From positions 83,098 to 121,727 of the forward strand of contig JBNGIS010020738.1 in the NCBI GenBank assembly GCA_049999725.1: 38,630 bases of DNA, in the 5' to 3' direction. Below, piece by piece: positions 30,679 through 38,630 of this stretch (the stretch's first letter is position 1; the number at the start of each line of letters is the position of its first letter). This stretch comes from Haplomitrium mnioides. Its lineage: Eukaryota > Marchantiophyta > Haplomitriopsida > Calobryales. The translations under genes and the position numbers were made by a program. A model generated the notes under the pieces. It saw nothing but the letters and a program-made list of their open reading frames with translations, ran no database searches and was not told where the DNA came from.

Positions 30679-33600
30679 TCTTTCCAAATCAGACTTCAAA
30701 TTCTCAATTTTGGATCCTTGAGCTGTTTTGCAGATGAGATTGGGGATGTTGCACTGTTTATGAAAAGACACATTGGATCAACACTAAATTTCCAAAATAG
30801 ATAAAAGAAACTCTTCCAAGCTTGCTTTCAACCTAGAAGCTTGATGTTTCACAAAGGTGGAGAGTATAGGTGGAGTCTCCTTATGGTGAATAGGGTAGAA
30901 AGAGACTTTTCTATTGGGTTATCTCTGTAGTATAGTGGTACTTGTCTTCATGTTGTAATCATAGTATAGTGGTAGTCGAATCTGTATCTAATGGACCAAT
31001 CTATCATAATAGAATCTGAATGTGAATGAGGACAACACTAGTGATGAGTACTTGCATAGGCAACAAACTTGAGATGAAGATCAAACACAATAAAACTAAG
31101 GGATAATGGATTGGAACTATCAAAAAGTGTCACTCACATGACTAAGGAATGAGGTACATTTCCAGTCTAGGAAATTGTAAGATTGAGAGCAATTTCGAGT
31201 TGCAAAAATACACAGAAAATATCTAGTGAACATGGACAAGATTGGAAGATATACAATGATAAAGAGGTATATAGATAGGGTCTTTGGTATCAATAACTTA
31301 AAGGTTGAGCGGTTGTCCGATAAAACAGATTGGGTTCTAAGATGTACGTCTGATGGATCAGAAAAAGATCTAAAGATTCTTTGGATTGGGAATATGTTGT
31401 ATGTAATGTCCGAATGAAGTTCTTATAAAGAGAGGTACACTTGATCCAGTTTGGTGAGCTTATCAGGATGGCGTCAAAGGTATGACAGATTGGAGGCGAT
31501 GTTCCAATGTCTTCATGAAAGACAACGTCGTGCAGCGGTAACAAACTTGATATAAAGGAGATCTGATAGATAATGAACTAAATTAGTGGTCAAAGGATTG
31601 GGCTAATAAGGTGTAGTCAGAGATGAACAACATCACGGCTTTCAACAACATGATCAAGTAGTCTACACGAATTGGATCTGGAGAATAACCTACATTAGGT
31701 TTGAAAGACATTTGGTCCTAACTACATCTGATAGAAAGAGAGCGTACAAACTTCGAAAGGAATGATGTGTGTTTGATGCTTGGAATCAAGGATGGTTTGA
31801 GACTTTAGCTACTTCAAACAACATTCATCTGCGGGTTGGAACTCTTTGGATAGCTTTTTGTGTGGAGGAGGCTACGAAGTACAAACTTATGCTTTGTTTT
31901 AACAAGAGGGGACTTGTTTATGTCATATGGAGAGAACAACCAAGGATTTGTGTATATGATTTTGTAGAAGTGTTACAAGCTGAACAATATACTAACACAG
32001 ATCCAATATAGAGGAAGAATCATACACACTAACAGATCTAAGCAATCAGACTATATGAGACAAAATGATCCATGGAGAAGGATCATTACTCTTTATACAT
32101 GATCAAGCTATACAATAATGTGTTGCGTGCAATTACATCAAGCTCCTTATCAGTTCCTTCAATAGACATTATATAATTCTACTCTTTGGTAGCTAGAAGT
32201 GACTAGGACTCTCATTTTTATTGTTGGTTCAATTTATGTTGGAATAGTCATGGAAAACATTAAAAACAATGACAAGGAATGGCCAGAACCATAGTTACAT
32301 AGTACGAAAGGTGGGTTCTTCTTTCTATTTTAGTCCTTTCTTTTCTTACTTCTAGATACTAACACAAGGAGAATAAACAACAATAGAAAAAACATTACAA
32401 GTAGAGAGGGAGACTTCTCTTTCTATTCTAGTCTCATATTCTTAATCTCTTTTAAACGTAACAACAGATAAAGCAAACAAATAGCTTGGGAATGAACACA
32501 CACAAAAGGATAACAAAAATATAGACAAAATCTTAACAAATGATTACATAATTGAAGACATTTACAATACTCGAGATTAATACTATGACTTACACTCATT
32601 CGCTTAGAGCTCTTGTCTCTACTTTGGAGGAGCTTCTCAATTACACTTCTCTTCACTTGATCTTTTCTTCAGAGTTTTGGTCTTGAGTAGACCAGCTTTG
32701 GAACTCTTCACTTATATTTTGTTGAAGTCTTGTTTTCTCTTGTGCAAGATTACTTTAAGAGCAACTTTGCAACCACACTATATCTTTGGCTTTAGCTTCT
32801 TGATATCACTTGGTCCTCACTTGTCTATTTGATTTGAATCTTTGCAGCACTCTTTTGATGAATTTCTTCTTTTGGTTTAGATCAATACTCAACTAGCTCC
32901 ACAAGCATCTTCGGATAATCTTTCTTAGCGCATTTCTTGAACATCGTAGCCAAGACAAAAAAATGAACCTTCAACATTCAGAATAGGACAAAGCTCTAGA
33001 GGACTTGAAAAAAGGTGGGGTATAAGAGACAAGAGGACAAAAAAAAGCTAGAGGAAGAGGGACTAGTAATGAGGGAGATGCAAACAAAAGAAGGAAATAA
33101 TGATTTAACTTTGGATCTTTCTTCTCCTTTTATACCTGATACCTTAACATAATGGAACAGAAATAGAAACATGGACTTGAGTTCACATGAAGAGTATTCT
33201 TTTGGAAGTACATACCCTTTTCTTTAGCTTCTTTGATATTTGTTTTTTCTTTGTCAGTTGAGAGTTTTTTGTGCTTGCCTCTTTCTAATCTGATCATTCC
33301 ATAATCTACCTGGTATAGCAAGTGTTCAAATCATAAATCTACTACATATAAATTCTAATACATGAGATTCTACTACTTGAAAGTATTCTAGGCTGTTAGT
33401 GTTGTTGTATTTGTTTAGTTTTTGCTTTTGAAAGTTGTCTTCAAGTTGATGTTAAGTCAATGTAGATCATTCTTTGCTCCAATTCTTGAGCTTGAACACT
33501 CTGTAATCTTGCTTTGGACTCCATCTATTGTTGTAACAGAACCTCTGATTTAAGATGTGAGCATCTATTGTGAACAATAGTAGATAACGATACTATCGAG

Positions 33601-33799
33601 CAAGAAACATGATTGAGAGATTTATGAGGATATCAAAAAGACAAATAGTAGCAAAGGCAGATAACAAGAATGTGAATGGAAAACAAAAAAAGATAGAATA
33701 TAAAAGGAGAAATTGAATAACTCAAACATAGCATATTTTGACAAAACTTGCATTGAGTGGTGCAGCAAAAGTAGTACTATGAAGAGTTTCTAGAGCGAG
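30679..33799. other. AT-rich DNA without recognised genes
   Basis: Two small plus-strand frames (31226-31417, 63 residues; 31769-32011, 80 residues) read like ordinary protein composition but match nothing I recognise and have no supporting context. A short inverted repeat (ATGATCC...GGATCAT) lies at 32067-32089. 32300-33360 is pyrimidine-rich on the plus strand and could be an old LTR. A tRNA-like motif near 30927 is discussed among the findings. Confidence 0.45.
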
Positions 33800-33923
33800 T
33801 GTAATAGCCACTCACTTTAGTAAACAATAGCTAAAAATTGAAGTAAGATATAGAGTCAACTATATCTAGAAAGTCATTCCTAAGTTAGAGTATTCAAAAA
33901 AGATTTCCATTGTAGAGAGAATA

Positions 33924-34112
33924 ACACGTGGCAAGAGGAGAAAAAGTCAACAAATTAAAGTAAAAGAGAAAGTCTAGAAAGAATACTTTAGAAGAAGATA
34001 ATGACACATGGCAAGCACATGATTAAAACAAATAGAAGGTTCTAAAATAAAGACACATGACAAAAGGAGAACCAAAGAGAAATAAAAGGTTTTAAAGATA
34101 AGAACATGTGGC
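33924..34112 (+). promoter_or_regulatory. Repeated G-box-like modules upstream of LTR TATA box
   Basis: ACACGTGGC at 33924 is a perfect G-box/ABRE core. Variants ACACATGGC (34004), ACACATGAC (34053) and ACATGTGGC (34104) follow at steps of 80, 49 and 50 bases, each followed by a purine-rich (A/G)AGGAGAA-type tail. They sit 130-320 bases upstream of the TATA box. A role as a hormone- or stress-responsive enhancer is inference. Confidence 0.5.
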
Positions 34113-34240
34113 CGAAGGAGAATAAAAGTAAAAGGTGATCCAATCAGTGAGAGAGAGAAAAAGATGGTCCAATTATAGTAGGATAGAAAAGGAACCAATT
34201 GGGTTCTTCCATATATGTAAGTAAAGTGCTTTCTATTTAG

Positions 34241-34248
34241 TATATAAA
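34241..34248 (+). promoter_or_regulatory. TATA box of right-hand LTR
   Basis: TATATAAA lies inside the 33800-34370 LTR, about 120 bases before its end, the expected place for the U3/R promoter. Confidence 0.7.
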
Positions 34249-34371
34249 GAAGGGAGAGTGCCTTGTTGGGTATCTCTTACCTTGTGGGTTTTTTAAAGTT
34301 CCTTGTGTGCTACTCTTGTATGTTGTACTTGTGCTAACTTATATGTGCAATGTATGTGTGTAGTGTTACAA

Positions 34372-34383
34372 TAGTATGAGAGC
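34372..34383 (+). promoter_or_regulatory. Primer binding site, initiator tRNA-Met type (decayed)
   Basis: TAGTATGAGAGC differs at two positions from TGGTATCAGAGC, the common plant initiator-Met primer site. It starts two bases after the LTR end. Confidence 0.7.
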
Positions 34384-35026
34384 TTGGTCTTCTCTAAAGA
34401 GTGTGGATTCCTCTTTTTTTAGAAGCACTAAAGACCTTTTGGAGTAGTGGAATCACCACTTTGCATTAACTCCAAGGGAGCTAAACTCTCAAGTTTTCAT
34501 GAATAAAAGAAAACAGATATCTCATTCTTAATAAATGAAGACAAGAAGTTTGACTTTGAGCTATGGTGGCCAATGGATAGAGGGGCATTTGTACTTCCTA
34601 AAACTTCTCTATTGAATCCTTTTAATATTCGTGTGTTTAACATTGATAAATATTTCTTTCGTCAATTTATAGTGTATTATTTTAGAGACGATTTTATGGT
34701 GTTTGTGATGGAATAAAGAGAGCTTGTTATCTTGGCTGTAGTAAATTACATTGTTACATGGGAGTGTTTTATTTACATTTTGTGATAGATAGAAAATGTA
34801 TTTGAACCAAGCTCCTCTAGAAGAGTTCAACTCCAAGTGTCATATTTCTATTAGAGTAATGGCCAAGCAAATGCAAGGAGAGTTTTTTGCTCGTAAGTTT
34901 GGAGAAAGGTTTTGTGATTTGGTGCTAACATCAACTAAACCTTATATTTTACCTATTGTACATAATTGTAATGTGTACATATTTGTTTTTTATGAGTTAC
35001 TAGTAGTGAAGTTGTGATAGAAAACC

Positions 35027-35900
35027 ATGGAGGCAAACTCTAACAATCTCAAAGAAGGAGCTTGGATGATGGCAAAGTTGGAAGAGCTTCAAGTAGCCTT
35101 TATAGCAAGCCAACAACAACAACAAACAAATATGCTAATGACAGAGATGGTGAAAATGTGATTACAACAAGAGAATGGAGAAGGAAATCAGGAAATATTG
35201 CTTCAAAAGATGAGTAAGTCATGTAAAGTAGAGCCTTATGGAGGAAGTTGCATGGCTGGTAATTGTAAGAGAGTGGATTTATTGAATGGAGGTTCATATG
35301 TTGCATTGTCCACATGCTTTGGATTTGGAGAAAGGACTATTTGTAAGGTCATTTTTAGCGAAGCATGCATATATTTGGCTACAAAGATAGGAGCCAAAAA
35401 AAAAACGCATGAGAAGAGCAACTTTTGTGGAGCCCTCTAAAAGAGGGTTTACTATAAAATTTCAAAGCACTAGACTCTATATTAACCACAAGAGCTAAGC
35501 TATGGGAGTTATAGCAACAATGGACTATTGCAATGTACATTGAGGAGTTCTGAAGCTTACAAGTCCAAATTGAATATATGAGTTCAGCCAAAGCTCTTAA
35601 CAAATTTTTGCAAAGGTTAAAGAGAAAGATTTGCAACTTGAAGGATGTAAACAAAATTATCTCGTTTGCTCAGAGAATTAAAGGAATACAAGGGATTGCG
35701 CAAACAAGAGGGAATTATATCCCCACACCTATGGAGTTAGAAAACATAAGAAGGAGAGATTTCAATTGCCCAATTACCAACAAGGAGGACCACAAAATGC
35801 TACAGATAGGAAGATAGAAGGTTGGTGAGAAACTAGAACATGCTACAATTGTTGCTAGATAAGACACATTGCACCAAATTGTAGAGCAATACAACGTAAT
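35027..35900 (+). pseudogene. gag relic of right-hand Ty3/gypsy element
   Basis: From ATG 35027 the frame reads MEANSNNLKEGAWMMAKLEE and a Gln run (CAACAACAA...), then a stop at about 35159. In shifted frames the capsid tail AMYIEEF, SSAKALNKFLQRLK and ISFAQRIKGIQ can be read (35530-35700). A nucleocapsid zinc knuckle CYNCC-stop-IRHIAPNC lies at 35841-35882 with its C, C, H and C all in place. The order LTR, primer site, gag, knuckle is that of an ordinary element. The copy is inactive. Confidence 0.75.
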
Positions 35901-36119
35901 CAAAGGCAAGTGTTTTGACGATCTCTTGATAATATCAACAATGAAGAAAACCAAGAGTGTCACAGAAATGATGGGCACTAGTGAAAAAAACCTTGTGATT
36001 TTACTGGGATGAAGAAGAAAGGTGAGGAAAAAATTTAACAAAATCGAATATGTCATATAGAAAAATAAACAAATGGAGGACTAATTGTGGTTGATGGGTA
36101 GATGGAAGAATCTCCAATA

Positions 36120-36416
36120 ATGGTTTTGGTGAATTTCGGAGTAGAAGAAATTTATTTATGACAAACAATATTACTAAAGTTGAAGTTTCCCTTTGAAGAA
36201 GAAGAGCACAAGGTGGTTGAAATGACAAATGGCCAAAGTGAACCAATTGAAAGATTGTCTCAAAGTATAAGCTTACATATAGGCAACTATCAAGAAAAGC
36301 TGGAATGCAAAATCATAGCATTAGCAAGATATAATGCAATTCTAAGAATGAAGTGGTTGAGAAGACATAACCTGCAAGTCAATTGGCGAAAAAATACACT
36401 CACAGCATCTCAATGA
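36120..36416 (+). pseudogene. Protease relic of right-hand Ty3/gypsy element
   Basis: MVLVNFGVEEIYL aligns with the catalytic loop of a retropepsin (V-L-x-D-[ST]-G), but the Asp is Asn and the loop reads N-F-G. After a stop, the frame 36180-36416 continues with KLECKIIALARYNAILRMKWLRRHNLQVNWRKNTLT, which corresponds to the C-terminal protease segment seen at 8640-8730 in the old chromodomain element. Nothing of reverse transcriptase follows, so the element breaks off here. Confidence 0.75.
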
Positions 36417-37367
36417 AAGATTTGAGGAGATTGAGTACAACCTCCTTCAAGGCAACTAGCTCTATAGCAACTGCTACTTTGAACCAAGAACAGGCTACTC
36501 AGAACAAGAACTTTTTTTTTGGGGAAAAATTGTGATTTTTCATATCCAAAAACATAAAAACGAGGTTAATTTTTAAAAACAAAAAGTACATGAGTTTTTT
36601 GGGTTTTTTTTTTGGTCGTTTCAGCAAGCTTAATAGAGCAAAAGTCAATTTTGTTATGCAAAATCAATCAATATTACTAGTTTTTATAAAAACCATTGGA
36701 AAACTTGAATTTGTTTAAAATCATAAAAATTACGGTAAGTTTTCATCAGAAAATTGCATTTATCATTGATTACAATTCTAAGCCTAAAAGTTTAAATACA
36801 CGTCACAAGAAACTATTTTGAAATATATTTGATTGCACAAACTTGAGGCGCGTATAGACATGGTGCTCTTTCAAACTTTTTTGTTGGAAAAATATTACAA
36901 AACATAAAGAAAAAGCCTAAGGAGACTACAAGTCAAGGGAATGAGTTTGCAATGGTAAACACAAAAACAAACAAAAAAAAACATTGCATCGATTTAGAAG
37001 CTTTAATTAAAACGTCAAGAAGAAAGGAAGCTTTCAAATTAAGTTCAAAATCCATGTAATCAAAAGTGAATGTAGGCTTTCAAAAAGGTTCCAGCAATTA
37101 AAAATATTTCATAGTTCAATGAAGCATTTACAGAAACATACCATCGTTCTGTATAAAAAAGGTAGTAGCTTTGGAGATTGCATTAAGATTGTAAACAGGA
37201 AACATGTTCAAGTTTTAGACTTGATACAACCAAACAAAGGTCTCAAGATCTACAAAAGAGTCTAGGACATGTGTACAAACAAAGTTGTAGGCAGTTGTCT
37301 TTGTATGAAGAAGCTTAAGGGTTATGGAGGAGAAGTAGAACTTTTGGAAGGCGTGGACTTCCACCCC
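36417..37367. other. AT-rich DNA, nothing recognised
   Basis: Homopolymer-rich AT sequence with T runs near 36510 and 36605. No pol gene of the preceding element and no LTR end is visible. Confidence 0.5.
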
Positions 37368-37620
37368 AATGTCTATGCGTGCATAGGAATCCAAGCTCAA
37401 CATGTGAACACTCCACTCCAAAGTCTAAGCACACTAAGGAATCTAAGCTCAACAAACAAACACTCCACCCCAAAGTCTATGCGCGCATAGGAATCTGAAC
37501 TCACCAACTGAACACTCCACCCGAAAGTCTATGCATGCCTAGGAATCCAAACTCACCATCTGAACACTCCACCCCAAAGTCTATACGCGCATAGGAATCC
37601 GAACTCACAATCACAACATT
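37368..37620 (+). repeat. 52-base tandem array, five copies, palindromic core
   Basis: Copies start at 37368, 37420, 37472, 37524 and 37576, each exactly 52 bases apart. The unit begins AAAGTCTATGCGCGCATAGG and continues with AATCTGAACTCACCAACTGA and ACACTCCACCCC. The copy at 37472 holds the perfect 14-base palindrome CTATGCGCGCATAG. The first 20 bases match the head of the 37-base unit at 7.3-7.8 kb; the remaining 32 bases do not. Confidence 0.92.
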
Positions 37621-37700
37621 CTTAAAGAAAGACTGAGAAGAAGCTAGGTTTTGGGTTCGGTAGAAGAGTTTTTGTACGTTGTACGTTTCGCTTGCAAATC

Positions 37701-37720
37701 AAAGTCTATGTGCGCATAGG
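37701..37720 (+). repeat. Isolated copy of the palindromic core motif
   Basis: AAAGTCTATGTGCGCATAGG stands alone about 80 bases after the 52-base array, without that array's 32-base tail. Confidence 0.8.
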
Positions 37721-38125
37721 GTTCACACTTATACAACCGAGGATACATACTGTAAACGTTCCATTTTTTGCAACAAACTCTACGTATGCAAAAGAATTCG
37801 ACTTCTAATTCAGAATCTAAAAGTAAAAAACGGGTACAAAGCTCTTCTTCTGAGTCAAACAACGTTAAAGATTTAAATTTTTACAACAAAGTCTTCAAAA
37901 GAAAAACAATTTAGTCAACTTGTGCAGATGCTTCAGCAAGATAATAACCTTAAAAGTAAAAAGCAAAATACTTATATTCTGGAGATGAAAATATTTGTAC
38001 GAAACAAATAAAAATATTAACTACGAATTAAAGTTCATTTACAAATAACAACATTCAACTTGGAATGACATACAGTCACAAAGTCAAGTTTGCCAAAAAT
38101 CCAACAAGTTACTAAAAATGATTTT

Positions 38126-38283
38126 TGTTGTAGCATGCATGTCACACAGAGAGAGAGGTAGAGAGAACAGTCGCTCCGCGCAACCTTCCTTCATGTACTG
38201 ATCAATAGTGATGAGAGGGATAAACGTCCCTCTTATCTGTACATCCATTCTATATATAGGAGTGTCACTGTTGTCCTATAACA
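38126..38283 (-). repeat. Short 3' LTR (158 bases), minus-strand element, probably Ty1/copia
   Basis: On the minus strand it begins TGTTATAGGACAAC and ends GCATGCTACAACA, giving near-perfect inverted ends (TGTTRTAG). A TATA box (CTATATATAG) sits about 30 bases in. The polypurine tract is immediately outside at 38284-38294. The 158-base length is very short for an LTR and recalls TRIM-type or small copia elements. Confidence 0.72.
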
Positions 38284-38294
38284 CTCCCCCTTGG
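38284..38294 (-). promoter_or_regulatory. Polypurine tract of minus-strand copia-like element
   Basis: The minus strand reads CCAAGGGGGAG directly before the TGTTATAGG start of the LTR. The AAGGGGGAGTGTTA junction is typical of plant Ty1/copia 3' ends. Confidence 0.8.
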
Positions 38295-38630
38295 CTGATT
38301 CTTCTCTTGTAATCAGCCACACTTATAGACTAGTGATGTCTTATATACTTCTTATATGTGTAGTCTCATTAAAACCCTCCTGCTTTCTTCTGAGGGAAAG
38401 AGTGCTACCACATATAGAGTATTTAATAAAATAAATGTATGAAAAATCTGTATGATGTTCAAAAACTATCCAAAGATCATAAAATGATGATGTCGTGTAG
38501 GCAGTTCTCCTCTATCTGTTGTGTTCTCCTCTAGTCCTGAATCTGATATGCTCCACGAGATCACAAATCTGTTTTTGAATAGCTGCACTATAACACAACT
38601 GTAAATAATTCTGTGGTCAGCATATATATA
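38295..38630 (-). mobile_element. 3' internal end of minus-strand copia-like element (partial)
   Basis: The stretch upstream of the polypurine tract contains a TCATTAAAACCCTCCTGC segment like those found near the 3' end of plant copia elements. No coding part of pol is reached before the window ends, so the family call rests on the LTR/polypurine junction. Confidence 0.5.

Larger units (their letters stand above)
33800..34370 (+). repeat. 5' LTR (571 bases) of right-hand Ty3/gypsy element
   Basis: It begins TGTAATAGCC and ends GTGTTACA, giving TGTAA/TTACA inverted ends. It is followed two bases later by an initiator-Met-like primer site and, about 650 bases on, by gag. It contains a clear TATA box (TATATAAA, 34241-34248) and an upstream series of G-box-like repeats at 33924-34112. 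No partner LTR is seen in the window, so the element is truncated or continues beyond recognition. Confidence 0.75.

Noticed and set aside
31226-32011. Two small frames (63 and 80 codons) as host exons
   Set aside because: No splice-linked extension, no family resemblance and no conserved start context that I could see; left as unrecognised.

Overview
The window looks like nuclear DNA from a land plant with a large, repeat-rich genome; a fern, lycophyte, moss or conifer would fit. The grounds are Ty3/gypsy (Metaviridae-type) and Ty1/copia LTR elements nested in one another, a GT-AG spliceosomal intron, AATAAA-type 3' ends, AT-rich intergenic DNA and draft-assembly N gaps. I cannot name the species. 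I see no intact host gene: every coding region recognised here is a relic with stops or frameshifts.

Layout. (1) 1-4109: the 5' end of a minus-strand Ty3/gypsy element, with gag at the left edge, a tRNA-Asp-type primer binding site and a proposed LTR of about 3 kb. (2) 4203-7178: a decayed plus-strand gene with a lysine-rich N-terminus, a ParB-like domain and a beta-class amino DNA methyltransferase, interrupted by a 97-base intron and followed by AATAAA. A 24-base repeat array lies inside it and a 29/37-base array follows it. (3) 8150-10929 and 24271 to about 25500: the two halves of an old chromodomain-bearing Ty3/gypsy element. (4) 10930-24265: a 13.3-kb Ty3/gypsy element inserted into the integrase gene of (3), with 3.6-kb LTRs and the 5-base target duplication CAAAC. 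(5) 25.5-33.8 kb: AT-rich DNA without recognisable genes. (6) 33800-36416: LTR, primer site, gag and protease relic of another Ty3/gypsy element. (7) 37368-37720: a 52-base tandem array whose core motif is shared with the arrays at 5.7 and 7.3 kb. (8) 38126-38630: the 3' end of a minus-strand element with copia-like features and a 158-base LTR.

Most striking are the ParB-methyltransferase relic with its intron, the palindromic motif AGTCTATGCGCGCATAGG used in arrays of three different periods, and a cluster of heat-shock-element-like repeats in the LTR of the old chromodomain element. In the 13.3-kb element the gag-pol domains follow the standard order gag, protease, reverse transcriptase, RNase H, integrase. 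It carries about a dozen in-frame stops and four frameshifts, so this copy could move only with proteins supplied by another copy.
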